From assembly GCF_003172875.1 (NCBI RefSeq), contig NZ_QGKM01000047.1, positions 1 through 39,607 on the forward strand: a stretch of DNA of 39,607 nt, written 5' to 3'. Source of the DNA: Leucothrix pacifica (lineage in GTDB: Bacteria > Pseudomonadota > Gammaproteobacteria > Thiotrichales > Thiotrichaceae). Shown here in pieces: positions 22,665 through 32,152 of this stretch; positions within the stretch are counted from its first letter, which is position 1; the number at the start of each line of letters is the position of its first letter. The translations under genes were made by a program, and so were the position numbers. The notes under the pieces were generated by a model that did no database searches, was not told the DNA's origin, and worked only from the letters and a program-made list of their open reading frames with translations.

Positions 22665-23669
22665 ATGAATCAGTGTTACGTCAAATCGATGTCAATTATT
22701 GGGGTGTTGTCCTTATCCCTGTTCACACCCTTCGTGGTCAATGCATCAGAACCGACTGTGCTCAAGCTCGCCCATGTTTCAACGCTTGATGGCCCGATGG
22801 GCATTGGTGGTGAACGCTTTGCTGCAAACTTAAAGCAAGTATCCGACGGTAAAATGACGGTGAAAGTATTCCCGAAAGGCTCGCTCGGAGGCACTCGGGA
22901 GATTTGGGCGCAAATGCAGGGTGGTACTGTTGATATGCAGGTGGTTGATTTGCCTGCTATTGCTATTCTTAAGCCTGCAAAAGCAATGAAAGTAGCCGTT
23001 ATGCCATATATGTTTGAGAGTCAGGCACACTTTCGCAAGTTTGCCGAAAGCGATCTGCTGGCCAGTTTAGCCAATGAGATAACGGAGAAAACCGGTATTC
23101 GCTACCTAGGCATTGTGCAAGACAGAGCCCCTCGTCTTATCTCGACCACAGGTAAGGTAGTAAAATCTGTTGATGATGTCGCTGGCCTGAAGATTCGCAT
23201 TCCCGGTGACCCGGTGTTCGTTAAGCTATTTAAATCATGGGGTGCTATCCCCGTGCTGACTCGCCATTCAGAGTTATTTATGGCTTTGAAATCCGGTATG
23301 GCAGAGGGAGAGGACAGAGGCATTACTACCTTGGCAATCGCACCAATCAGAGAGTTAATAAAAACGGTTTCGCCGATTAATTGGAACCATTCCGGTGTGG
23401 CTGCATGGATCACCGAGTCTCGTTGGAAGGCCTTTTCTGATCAGGAGCGCGCGTGGGTGAGTGAGGCGATTGCGATAAGCGAGCGGGACTCTAAGAAAGA
23501 CTATGAGCAAAATCTGTTGGAGGCTCGTAAAAAGCTCTTGGACATGGGAATGGTGTTTCAAGAGATCGATGTCGAAAGCTTCAAAGCTGCCAGCAAGGAC
23601 TTCCATAAGGAGTTCAAGGATGTTTGGCCTGAGGGCACGGTTGAAGCCATTAAGGCAATGGCAGAATAG
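22665..23669 (+). CDS. TRAP transporter solute-binding protein (DctP family)
   Basis: A 334-residue periplasmic receptor with an N-terminal signal peptide (cleavage probably after FVVNAS). The DctP family pattern is clear: LKLAHVSTLDGPMGIGGERF, VKVFPKGSLGGTREIWAQMQ, GGTVDMQVVDLPAIA, then LKIRIPGDPVFVKLFKSWGA, where Arg178 is the usual carboxylate-binding arginine. A strong aggag ribosome-binding sequence precedes the ATG. The matching permease genes lie 3.5 kb downstream on the same strand, with a regulator gene inserted on the opposite strand. The ligand is probably an organic acid. Confidence 0.9.
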   Translation: MNQCYVKSMSIIGVLSLSLFTPFVVNASEPTVLKLAHVSTLDGPMGIGGERFAANLKQVSDGKMTVKVFPKGSLGGTREIWAQMQGGTVDMQVVDLPAIAILKPAKAMKVAVMPYMFESQAHFRKFAESDLLASLANEITEKTGIRYLGIVQDRAPRLISTTGKVVKSVDDVAGLKIRIPGDPVFVKLFKSWGAIPVLTRHSELFMALKSGMAEGEDRGITTLAIAPIRELIKTVSPINWNHSGVAAWITESRWKAFSDQERAWVSEAIAISERDSKKDYEQNLLEARKKLLDMGMVFQEIDVESFKAASKDFHKEFKDVWPEGTVEAIKAMAE

Positions 23670-23704
23670 TGAGGACAGTTAGGTCTGGAGTATCAGTCAA
23701 AAAA

Positions 23705-26700
23705 TTAGTCAGGAGGAGCGGCAAGCAAGGACTGCGCTACCGCTAGTGGTGCGAAGTCCGCTGAGATTTGCACCTTCCCAATAACCTCTCTGAGTTGTTG
23801 CAGGTCAGCGTGTGTCGCAAGGCCTTGCACCTGTAGGTAGTTGATTTTATCGACCAGCGCTTGCACCGTGTACATCAGTGCTGATTGATTGAGCGAGGTT
23901 TTAATGGATAAATCATACAGCCGGATTACCATTGCAGGTGTTGCATTCATGGCCGCCAGAATATTCCCTCGCATGCGATAGGTATCGGCTTTACGGTTAG
24001 GCACACGGGTGAGCCGGACTGCCTGAATCCCTTTTGAATTATAGCTCAAGGCCTTATCCAGCTGTTGTGTGGAGTAGTACATTTCGGCCAGTGTGCTCAG
24101 CCAAAATGATTGCAATATATTGCTCGCCATCACTGACTTATTCATTTTGATTGTCTGTTTTAGTGCGGTGATCGCTATGTCCGTGTTACCTCGTTTCCAT
24201 TCAGCCCAGTCACAAAAGAACTTTCCCAGACTTTCGACTTCAGGGAGGTTTTCTTGCTGTCCTATAGCGATGATGGTCTTTCCGGCTCCATCTGAAATAG
24301 AGGGTTGGTTTCTAAGGAGGTTAATCTTCCCTACCCACATACACACCATGGCCCGAAACTGGGGAGCACCCACGCAATGCGCGTGATCATAGTCATGTTG
24401 AATGGCAGAAAGCGCATCTTCAAAGCGCCCCATCATATAGAGCACCTGAATGCGTATTTTACTTAGCATGGCCAATGACCAGGGAGGGCGGTATCGATCT
24501 AGCTTGCCTTGTGACTCAGCGTGTCGGGCAAGGTTTAAACCCTCATCTAAACACTGAAATGCTTCGGGTAGTTTGCCTAATTGGTACAGCACAAAGCCAC
24601 GGGATTTATAGGCTTCAATGATGTTAGCGACATCTCCTGTATCGCTCGCGGCGGACTGTTGAAATGCGGTTAAGCGCAATGCACGATAGGTTTGATAAGA
24701 AAAGGTAGCGGTTACCCTGAGTCTGAACACAGTGAGCCAACGCGTCTGTGGATCTTTAACGTAGGGCAACAGCGTTTCCATTTCCTGGCAAGCCTGCAGG
24801 GTGTGTTTGCAAGCATGGCCTTGTTTTAGGGAGTGCGCATAGGATAGGGCAGAGAGTATTTTCATCTGTTGATCTGCCCGGTCAGCAATCGGTGCCGTCA
24901 GATCCATGAGCTGCAAACTGCGTTTGCCATAGGCGATGCAGCGGTCTATCGCCAGTGTCATTTTTGTTCTGTCCAGCGCGCGCTCGTACCAGTCCAGTGC
25001 AGCTGGCGTGTTACCTGATTTTTCGTAGTGATTGGCGATCTCTCCAGCGAGGTTGTCTGTTTGGTCCGGATTGAGTGTTTCCAGCGCTTTGGCAATCTGC
25101 CCATGCATGATGCGTCGTACAGGTTTACTGAGTGATGCGTAACAAGCCTCCCGTAAGCTGTCATGTCTGAAGTCATAATCACCATGACCAATTTCCCGGA
25201 GCATGCCGCGTTCCCAGAGTGCATCCAGCGCATCAATAAGTTGGCTGTCTGTAAATTGGGTCAGTGCCTGAATCAGTGGGAGTGAAAATTGCCGGTTTAT
25301 CACCGAGGCACGTTGCAATAATTGCTGCGCTTGTTTATCCAGCAAGCTAATGCGACGTTGTAACATACGTGAGATGGTCGGTGCAGCACCCGCGATATGA
25401 TTATTGCTGACTGCTTGATCTGTATTGAGTAAGTGTTTGACGGATTCAATCAAAAATAAGGGATTCCCCCGGACAGAACTGAAAATTTTATCCGGATCTA
25501 TCATCGCGATACCCGCTTGTGAGCACTGCGCCAGCTGATTGTTGATCAACTCGAAAGACTCTGCGCGGTTTAGGTAAGACAGTTGCTTGACCATGACTTG
25601 CGGGGAAAAGCTGAATTCATCGATCAGCCCGGATATGGGGTTAACACTGTCCATTTCCTCCGACCTGACGGTGGCCAGAAAGATGACCTTGGCACCCTTT
25701 TGATGGCTCAAGAAGTAGTGTAGCCAGCTAAAGAAGTCACCATCGGCCCACTGCAAATCATCAATGTACAGTAGCAGCCGCGCTTGTTGATCGGTGTAGT
25801 AGAACTCGGCCACGGTACAAACGATATTGCTGAGCGCCGCAAAGATGGCGTCTTGTGAGCGTAGGGTTAGCTTGTTTGCTTTGCTTGGTTCTGCTGTAGT
25901 GGATGCCAGTTGCGGAAACATCTGTTGTATCGTGCTGTTTTTGAGTTCGTCAGTCTCTTTGCATGCATTCAAAAAATACGGGTTAGACAGCCAGTCTTTA
26001 AAAGGACCAAAGACAGTATCAACCCGGGCAGGGTGGCATGCGGTACTGACTTGTATTATTTGTTTCAGTGGCTCTGCAGATAGGACTTCATCAGCCAATC
26101 TGGATTTCCCAATGCCGCTTTCACCGGTGAGAAATGCGATGCATGGTACATCGATTATTGGGTCTTTAATAAAATCAGTTATCTCAGCGACAGTGTTGGC
26201 TCGCCCGATCAGTGCTGAGTCGGTTGCGCTTGCAAATGATTTCGTGGTGTCGACATCGTTGTGCGAGGCGTTTTTTGAGACCAATCGTGAGTATAAATTC
26301 TGGATACGCTCGTTGGGTGAGATGCCGAGATCTTTGTGTAATACAGATGCACATTGATGATAGGTATGCAGCGCCATCGCTGAGTTACCGGATGCAATAT
26401 AGGCTTCCATAATGGCTAAATAAGCGGTCTCCAGATAAGGGTCAAACGACAGTTGTCTTGACGCGATACGGATGATTTGTTCCGAGACATCGAGGCCTTG
26501 AAGTACTGTAATTAAATGCTCAGAGAGGGAGTTCCATTGGCGGTGAAGTGCTTCACGTTTAACGCAGATCCATTCATCCGACATGCCAGCTAGTAGTGGG
26601 TCACGGTATAAAGCGACAGCCTGTAGGCCGAGCGAAGACTTTTGGGTGGTGTCTTGTTCGGCATTAAAGTCTTGGTAAAGCTGACCAAATTCCTCAACGT

Positions 26701-26995
26701 CACAATGGTAGTCATCGGGCTTTTGCCAGGTGACCGTATTTTTGCTGGCGGTGATACACTGATTAATCAATGGGTGGGTGTGTTTTAGTGCGTGGAGTTC
26801 TCGCCGTAAGTTAGTACGGGCCTGACGTTCGGAGATGTCCGGCCACAGTGTTCCAGCTAGTTCTGAACGGGAAACCGCTGTCCCAGCATGCAGTACCAGG
26901 TAGATAAAAATTGATCTGACTCTCTGTCCGCGTAACTCCTCAACAGGCACACGATCAATAGTGACTTGTAAATCGCCTAACAAGCTTATGCGCAT
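23705..26995 (-). CDS. BTAD-type transcriptional activator with AAA-like ATPase and TPR repeats
   Basis: A 1096-residue regulator. Residues 1-95 form an OmpR-like winged helix (MRISLLGDLQVTI, SRSELAGTLWPDISERQART). A bacterial transcriptional activator (BTAD) helical domain extends to about 240. The ATPase module follows, with Walker A GESGIGKS (291-298), Walker B RLLLYIDDLQWAD (about 406-417) and an ATP-sensing region to about 560. The remaining half is TPR-like helical repeats. The architecture is that of large SARP/MalT-like sensors that bind a ligand or partner through TPRs. It is divergent from dctQ and convergent with dctP, so it probably controls the TRAP genes. No membrane segment was seen. 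Confidence 0.82.
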   Translation of the reverse strand: MRISLLGDLQVTIDRVPVEELRGQRVRSIFIYLVLHAGTAVSRSELAGTLWPDISERQARTNLRRELHALKHTHPLINQCITASKNTVTWQKPDDYHCDVEEFGQLYQDFNAEQDTTQKSSLGLQAVALYRDPLLAGMSDEWICVKREALHRQWNSLSEHLITVLQGLDVSEQIIRIASRQLSFDPYLETAYLAIMEAYIASGNSAMALHTYHQCASVLHKDLGISPNERIQNLYSRLVSKNASHNDVDTTKSFASATDSALIGRANTVAEITDFIKDPIIDVPCIAFLTGESGIGKSRLADEVLSAEPLKQIIQVSTACHPARVDTVFGPFKDWLSNPYFLNACKETDELKNSTIQQMFPQLASTTAEPSKANKLTLRSQDAIFAALSNIVCTVAEFYYTDQQARLLLYIDDLQWADGDFFSWLHYFLSHQKGAKVIFLATVRSEEMDSVNPISGLIDEFSFSPQVMVKQLSYLNRAESFELINNQLAQCSQAGIAMIDPDKIFSSVRGNPLFLIESVKHLLNTDQAVSNNHIAGAAPTISRMLQRRISLLDKQAQQLLQRASVINRQFSLPLIQALTQFTDSQLIDALDALWERGMLREIGHGDYDFRHDSLREACYASLSKPVRRIMHGQIAKALETLNPDQTDNLAGEIANHYEKSGNTPAALDWYERALDRTKMTLAIDRCIAYGKRSLQLMDLTAPIADRADQQMKILSALSYAHSLKQGHACKHTLQACQEMETLLPYVKDPQTRWLTVFRLRVTATFSYQTYRALRLTAFQQSAASDTGDVANIIEAYKSRGFVLYQLGKLPEAFQCLDEGLNLARHAESQGKLDRYRPPWSLAMLSKIRIQVLYMMGRFEDALSAIQHDYDHAHCVGAPQFRAMVCMWVGKINLLRNQPSISDGAGKTIIAIGQQENLPEVESLGKFFCDWAEWKRGNTDIAITALKQTIKMNKSVMASNILQSFWLSTLAEMYYSTQQLDKALSYNSKGIQAVRLTRVPNRKADTYRMRGNILAAMNATPAMVIRLYDLSIKTSLNQSALMYTVQALVDKINYLQVQGLATHADLQQLREVIGKVQISADFAPLAVAQSLLAAPPD

Positions 26996-27114
26996 TTTTG
27001 CATTCTAAACTAAACTATTCTTATGCATTAGCTTAGTATGTATTCTCGTGTTTGGCTGAAAATATGGTGTTATTATGTCTTTAATGTAGTCAATTTTGGA
27101 TAAAAGGACTGATA

Positions 27115-27147
27115 GTGGCTAAAATTTATATCACTGAATCTCTATGA
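27115..27147 (+). CDS. Possible 10-codon leader ORF coupled to the TRAP small permease
   Basis: A GTG at 27115 preceded by aaaagga opens a 10-residue ORF (MAKIYITESL) whose TGA overlaps the dctQ ATG (ATGA). The dctQ start itself has no evident ribosome-binding sequence, so ribosomes finishing this leader could re-initiate on dctQ. This is a positional argument only. Confidence 0.3.
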   Translation: MAKIYITESL

Positions 27148-27632
27148 ATATCGCCAGCGTAAGACGGCAACTCATTACGATAACATCATACCTGTTAGGT
27201 TTTGTGCTCTGCTGTTTGGTGCTTTTAGAGTGTGTGGAGGTTGTACTGCGTTATGGGTTTGCCACCACTTTGATTTGGGCAGCCGATGTCTCGTCTTTGT
27301 TGTTGCTCTCCTTGGGTTGGTTGGGAGCGGGGCATCTTTGGATCGCCAGAAGTCACTTGGTGGTTGATATTTTTCAGGGGCGTTTTCCTCACTTTTTGAG
27401 GTGGACCAGTGCGTTGGCTGAAGTGGTCGTCTTAGTAGGTATTATCTGGTTAGCACCTAAGTTAATGGATACGGTATCCATCTATACCGACATGGTGATG
27501 CCCGCGATTGATCTGTCTGCTTCCGTTCGTTTCGTACCGTCAATGATTGGGCTGTTGCTGATTTCACTGGGGGCAATACTCAATTTATTAGACTGTGTAT
27601 TGCCTACAAATCAGGCAGAGGTAAATACCTGA
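27144..27632 (+). CDS. TRAP transporter small permease (DctQ family)
   Basis: A 162-residue membrane protein with four hydrophobic segments, the normal size for DctQ. The family pattern is visible in ECVEVVLRYGF and WAADVSSLLLLSLGWLGAGH then SHLVVDIFQGRFPHFLR. It forms the membrane part of a TRAP importer with the large permease, whose ATG overlaps this gene's stop by 1 nt (TGATG). The start lacks its own ribosome-binding sequence and overlaps a short leader ORF. The regulator gene lies divergently 148 nt upstream, so this intergenic region should contain the controlling promoter. Confidence 0.88.
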   Translation: MNIASVRRQLITITSYLLGFVLCCLVLLECVEVVLRYGFATTLIWAADVSSLLLLSLGWLGAGHLWIARSHLVVDIFQGRFPHFLRWTSALAEVVVLVGIIWLAPKLMDTVSIYTDMVMPAIDLSASVRFVPSMIGLLLISLGAILNLLDCVLPTNQAEVNT

Positions 27633-28909
27633 TGGACGGCTTATGGTTGATCATTGCCGTGTTTATGATCGTCGCCATTTTGCGCTTACCTATTTTTCTA
27701 TCGATCATTTTATCAACGGTCAGCTACGCATTAGTGTATCCGGATATGCCTGATATTGCGTTGGTGCAGACGATGTTATCCGGCCTTGATCGCTCGGCCT
27801 TTGCCGCAATTCCTTATTACTTTTTGCTGGGTTCGGTCATGAGTGCCGGGGGGATGGCTACCCGGTTATTGCGACTGGCACGTGCGCTATTTTCATGGAT
27901 TAAAGGTGGGTTGGCGCACGTCAATATCGGGACCAGCATGTTGTTTGGGGGGATATCCGGCTCGGCCACGGCGGATGCCTCTGCCATTGGCGCGCTAATG
28001 ATTCCTGCCATGAAAAAAGATGGTTTCACCCCTGCTTATGCAAGCGCGGTCACTGCATCCTCAGCGGCAATCGGACTGCTGATTCCTCCGTCTATTCCGA
28101 TGGTGTTATTTGGTTTGTTTAACAATGTGTCCGTCGGTGACTTGTTTTTAGCAGGCATTGTGCCGGGCGTATTAATGGCTGTTTACCTGTCAACTGCTGC
28201 ATGGTGGGTTGCCAGAAAAGGGCAGCATCCACAAGCGAAATGGTCTGGCTGGCGTGAGGTGTGGCAAGCGTTGAAGAGCTGTATTTTGGTACTGGTATTA
28301 CCCGTTCTGATTACCTTTAGTTTGTCCACAGGTGTCGCTACGCCAACGGAGGTGGGGGCGATTGCGGTGGCTTATGCCGTGGTGATTAGTGTGTTTGTGT
28401 ACCAGGATATTTCATTAGGCACTTTGATGAAAACCATTTGCGCCTCTGCGGCTGAGAGTGCCCAGATTCTTAGTATTATTGCCGTGAGTGGTGGTGTGTT
28501 ATGGATCTTCGCCAATATGGGGGCGGCAGATGCCTTGATTAATCAAGTGGCAGGCCTGCAGCTTTCCCCAACACAGTTGTTATTAGTGATTTCCATGATG
28601 CTGATTCTGGCCGGTACGGTGGTTGGGCCGGGGTTATTGCTGATACTCGTGATACCGCCGTTTACGGCGCTGGCGGTGAGTAATGGTATTGATGTGTTGC
28701 ACTTTGGTGTGGTGGCGGTGTTCTCGTCTGCGGTTAGTTTGGTGACGCCGCCAGTTGGTATATTGCTGTTTTTGACGGCTAGTCAGTCCGGGGCTAGTGT
28801 TATGGCGATATTAAAGGAGATGGTGCCGTTTTATATTGCGCTGTTGTTGTTGTTGATGTCGTTGATTTATTTTCCGGTGTTGTCGTTGGGGATTGGACAA
28901 CTGCTCTGA
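27632..28909 (+). CDS. TRAP transporter large permease (DctM family)
   Basis: A 425-residue polytopic protein of the DctM family, with about 12 hydrophobic segments. Diagnostic stretches are LSGLDRSAFAAIPYYFLLGS, GGLAHVNIGTSMLFGGISGS then ATADASAIGALMIPAM, and SAAIGLLIPPSIPMVLFG, with a second copy near the end (TPPVGILLF). It is the Na+-coupled subunit that moves solute delivered by the receptor. It overlaps dctQ by 1 nt. The broken CadC-like gene converges on it 10 nt after its stop. Length and motifs look intact. Confidence 0.92.
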   Translation: MDGLWLIIAVFMIVAILRLPIFLSIILSTVSYALVYPDMPDIALVQTMLSGLDRSAFAAIPYYFLLGSVMSAGGMATRLLRLARALFSWIKGGLAHVNIGTSMLFGGISGSATADASAIGALMIPAMKKDGFTPAYASAVTASSAAIGLLIPPSIPMVLFGLFNNVSVGDLFLAGIVPGVLMAVYLSTAAWWVARKGQHPQAKWSGWREVWQALKSCILVLVLPVLITFSLSTGVATPTEVGAIAVAYAVVISVFVYQDISLGTLMKTICASAAESAQILSIIAVSGGVLWIFANMGAADALINQVAGLQLSPTQLLLVISMMLILAGTVVGPGLLLILVIPPFTALAVSNGIDVLHFGVVAVFSSAVSLVTPPVGILLFLTASQSGASVMAILKEMVPFYIALLLLLMSLIYFPVLSLGIGQLL

Positions 28910-28919
28910 AAATGTTAGA

Positions 28920-30553
28920 TCATGGCAAGCCAGCCTTAGCCAAACTCTCAAGCCAAAAACGGCGGTTTTCGGGATGATTTTTACTCCCTTCAAACTTTTT
29001 CCTCATCGCTGCAACACTGAGCTTGCCATTTATTTTCAAGGCGCTTTGTATGCTTTTTTCCGCGTCTTTCGTTCGATCAAGCTGGGCAAAATTAGCCGCT
29101 CTCATTAGGTGGTAATACATACGCCAAGTATCCGTGGTCAGTGCAGCACTCATACCACGGGTGGCCTCCAGAGAATGCTCGAAGGCTTTCAGATGAAACA
29201 AAATATGCACCTTATAAAAGTACATATTTTGCAGTCGTGGATCACGAGGGCTGAGCTTTATCGCTTGCTCAATTTCAGGTAACGCTCTGTCCTGATGACG
29301 AAACCAATCCAGAGTATGTGCCAACTCTAGGCGAATATTGGCATTGCTTGGATTTAACTCGGCAGCTCGTTCAAGATTGGCGATAGCTCGTGTTTCGTCA
29401 CCCGTATATCGATACACGTAACCCAATGCGGCATATGCTCCCGGATCATTGGGGTCAAGCCGAATAGATTGCTCGGCAGTATCAATGGCTTCTTGCAATG
29501 TAGCTTCTTCATCCTTTGTCCATTGATAAAAAAACTGCACACCTTTTGCACGAGCAATCTCACCATAAGCTGCAGCAAAATCAGGGTCTTTCTCTAGTGC
29601 TTTTTGGCTCCATTGAATCGCTTCGTGTTGCGAGTCTTTATTGTAAACAGCCTGAACCGAACGAGCTTTGTGATAAAAAGCCCAAGCGTCCAAATCTTCT
29701 GGTGGTTTTTTCAGGTTTTCTCCGCATCAGCCCTGACAATCTCAGGCACTAGTTGTCCTGCAAGCTGATACGCTAACTCGTTTTGCAATCTATAGAGCTG
29801 TGCTCGTTGCTGATCAAACTTACCAGACCACACTAATTGTCCAGTCGCGGTATTCACCAAATTTGCAGAAATCCGCACTTCTTCCCGTTGATAACGCATG
29901 GAACCGTCCACAATGTATTGAGCGCCTAATGCCCTGCCGATTTGTTGAATGGTTTGTGCTGCCTCATCGAATTGAGTACTGGAGTTGCGTACAATCACAA
30001 ATAAGTCCCGGTAATGAGATAAGCTGGACGCTAACTCTTCAGTAAACAGTTGTGTCTGGTCTTGTTGGCCTGTCTGTTTAAAGTTAAGAATAGCGATACT
30101 GGTTTTACCGGATAAGGGAAGCTGATGTTCTTGATGGTCGGACCACAAACTATTGAAAAGCCATATCACTCCAATCAGAAAAGGCAGTAGGAGCGCAAAT
30201 TTCAAACGCCATGTGTTATCAGACGCTGCTTTTTCTGGTTCTGAGTCCTGATATAAATTTGAAGGCTCCTGAGTGCTGACTTCGGCTATGAATTGAAAAC
30301 CACGTTTTGGCAAAGTGCGAATATATTTTTGTTGTCGCCCGTCATCCCCAACCGCTTTGCGCACAGACTTAATGCAGGTATTAAGTGCCATATCCGAGAC
30401 CACACGACCACTCCAGAGTTTATTGATCAGTTCATCTTTGGAGACTACTCTGACTCTGTGTTCAATTAGATAACAAAGTACCCGAAATACCTGTGGTTCG
30501 AAAATGCTGGTGTTTGATGTAGAGAGTTTTACTGAGGGAAACCCTAATCGTTT
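28920..30553 (-). pseudogene. CadC-like winged-helix/TPR regulator, frameshifted and without a start
   Basis: The leftward frame open from 30553 encodes a winged-helix domain (IFEPQVFRVLCYLIEHR, VVSKDELINKLWSGRVVSD, YIRTLPKRGFQFIAEV), then a membrane helix (FALLLPFLIGVIWLFNSLW) and an adenylate-cyclase-like TolB-N domain (KTSIAILNFKQ and GAQYIVDGSMRYQ). This part ends with a TGA at about 29712. The TPR part (AWAFYHKARSV to the end at 28920) continues in another frame with no gap in homology. Adding one A in the gagaaaacc stretch near 29720 would rejoin them. No ATG, GTG or TTG precedes the winged-helix part in frame, and an upstream TAA lies at 30554-30556. It converges on dctM. Confidence 0.78.
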
Positions 30554-30582
30554 TTAGGGAATGCGATATTTATAGCTAAAGT

Positions 30583-30607
30583 ACCGCCCGATACTTTATC
30601 GGGCGGT
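30583..30607 (-). terminator. Hairpin terminator after the exported repeat protein gene
   Basis: An 11-bp perfect GC-rich stem, accgcccgata (30583-30593) with tatcgggcggt (30597-30607), closes on a 3-base loop. It lies just past the stop of the leftward gene ending at 30614. On the leftward strand a short T run (acttt) follows, so it should terminate that gene, ahead of the broken CadC-like gene. Confidence 0.65.
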
Positions 30608-30613
30608 CAAAAG

Positions 30614-31462
30614 TCACAGATTGACGCAGCGTTTAACAGCTTCCTTTTCAATTTTATTGATTACTGGTTTAGCCAGATTTAAAGACGCAACATCTGTTGT
30701 GTCTGCTACAGTACCAATGGCTGTTTCACATATGTATCGTTTTATTTTTGCTCGATTGACAGCGCCGAGTCTTTTTTTGCCAAACAAACCATTTACCCCC
30801 CAGACAGTATTAGAAAGTCTGGCAGACCAGCTGTTGCATTTACTCTTTCCGAACCACCCTAAATCAATGCCAAAAGTACGAGGGCAATAGGTCATGTCGG
30901 CTTTCACCTTGGTATTGTATAGAGCTAGGGGCATTCCTGAATAGATTTTTTTACCATGGTTCCCACCTCTGACAACCCAGATATAATGTGGTTTATGATC
31001 ATCATCTGCAAGATTAATCCCACCAGCTCTTCCTCTTCTTTTATAACGAAGCCATCCATAAGGCTTTAAGTTAAGAGCTACTACATCGCCGTAGCGTAAT
31101 TGGCCATTACCTTTTTGTCTTTTGATGAGTACATTATAAGTCTTAGAGTTAGAAGCTAACCAACCAAGGTTAGCTGCTCGACTATGGGGTCTATTTTGAC
31201 GCATTATGCCTCTACCGTTTGCTATATTTATCAATCGATAGTGATTACCACTCAGTAATTGCCTACCATCTTTACTGGCTTTAAATTGCCATTGCATCGC
31301 ATGAGGTTTGTTTTTCGCATTGCCGACTATTTGAAAGGATATTGCTTGTTTCGCTATTCTAATAGCTCTACTGTCCTCAGCTATTACCTTGCTATTTAAC
31401 GCAACAAAAGACATGCCAATTAAAAATATTTTAAATATTAAGTTCTTTTTAGTAATACTCAT
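30614..31462 (-). CDS. Exported basic repeat protein, possibly beta-trefoil-like
   Basis: A 282-residue secreted protein with a signal peptide (residues 1-28, cleavage probably after VIAE or KVIA). I do not recognise the family. A repeat is visible: GRQLLSGNHYRLINI with a later RAANLGWLA matches GKKIYSGMPLALYNT with FGIDLGWFG, and a middle copy is LRYGDVVALNLKPYGWLRY. Repeats of this kind (G..I.SG..L.L.N....LGW) are typical of beta-trefoil, fascin or ricin-like binding proteins. The protein is basic. Four cysteines near the C-terminal third could form disulphides. It has a good ribosome-binding sequence (aggag) and a terminator after it. Confidence 0.6.
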   Translation of the reverse strand: MSITKKNLIFKIFLIGMSFVALNSKVIAEDSRAIRIAKQAISFQIVGNAKNKPHAMQWQFKASKDGRQLLSGNHYRLINIANGRGIMRQNRPHSRAANLGWLASNSKTYNVLIKRQKGNGQLRYGDVVALNLKPYGWLRYKRRGRAGGINLADDDHKPHYIWVVRGGNHGKKIYSGMPLALYNTKVKADMTYCPRTFGIDLGWFGKSKCNSWSARLSNTVWGVNGLFGKKRLGAVNRAKIKRYICETAIGTVADTTDVASLNLAKPVINKIEKEAVKRCVNL

Positions 31463-31529
31463 ACCAACTCCTGATTAATTATTTCAATTTTGCTAGTGGA
31501 CACCATTAACTATGCAAATTTGCAGACCA

Positions 31530-32033
31530 TTACTCTTTACCCAATGGCGGACCAGTGAATACCTGACCATGATCCTTAGATATTTTTTCTAGCTCTGGCA
31601 TTTGATCAGGTATTTTTAAATCCACCGATGCACCAAAGAATCCTTCAAAGCCACCTGGGGTGACGACCACGAGAATTTTCCCGCCCTCATCTCCCGTGAA
31701 TTTGAAAGTATGTTCCTTGCCTTTGGGGGCAAAACCAGCTTCGCCTGCTTTGATCGTGGTTTTCTCTCCATCAACTAGTACTTCTGCTTCACCTTTCAAT
31801 ACATAGAAAGCTTCATCAGCATCTTCGTGGATATGCCTTGGAGGGCCTTTTGGGCTATCCATTTCGACAGTGAACATTCCAAAAGCTTTATCCGTGCCAT
31901 CTTTATCCAGCACGACGTGGATCTTGTCGCCGTTCCATTCAATTGGGTCGTGTGCTACGGCAAGATGAGCCATTAGAAATGCAGATACGCAGCTGATAGA
32001 AAACAGTGTTTTAACTAGGGGTAAACGTTTCAT
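31530..32033 (-). CDS. Periplasmic cupin-domain protein
   Basis: A 167-residue exported protein with a signal peptide ending LAVAHD. The single cupin barrel keeps a complete metal set: His67, His69 and Glu74 in PPRHIHEDADEAFYVLKGE, and His108 in GKEHTFKF. A metal-dependent activity or sugar/phenol binding is therefore possible. The exact reaction cannot be inferred. A strong ribosome-binding sequence (aaggaga) precedes the start. It sits 67 nt upstream of the exported repeat protein gene on the same strand, so the two may be co-transcribed. Confidence 0.8.
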   Translation of the reverse strand: MKRLPLVKTLFSISCVSAFLMAHLAVAHDPIEWNGDKIHVVLDKDGTDKAFGMFTVEMDSPKGPPRHIHEDADEAFYVLKGEAEVLVDGEKTTIKAGEAGFAPKGKEHTFKFTGDEGGKILVVVTPGGFEGFFGASVDLKIPDQMPELEKISKDHGQVFTGPPLGKE

Positions 32034-32152
32034 ATTCTTATCTCCTTCACATATTTATTAACGTGTCAGGAGTAGTTTGACAAAGCAGCGTTCGTCAATC
32101 GTTCGTGAGAAATGAGGAGGTGTCAGGAAAAGAGAGTTAGGAAAACTGAAGA

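Noticed and set aside
25827-26357. A 176-codon rightward ORF opposite the BTAD regulator
   Set aside because: It is antisense to the well-supported BTAD/ATPase domains and shows no recognisable motif.
29700-29725. Programmed -1 frameshift joining the CadC-like halves
   Set aside because: The stop is reached before the A6 run and the gag-aaa-acc codons do not form a slippery heptamer; loss of a base is simpler, and the start is missing as well.
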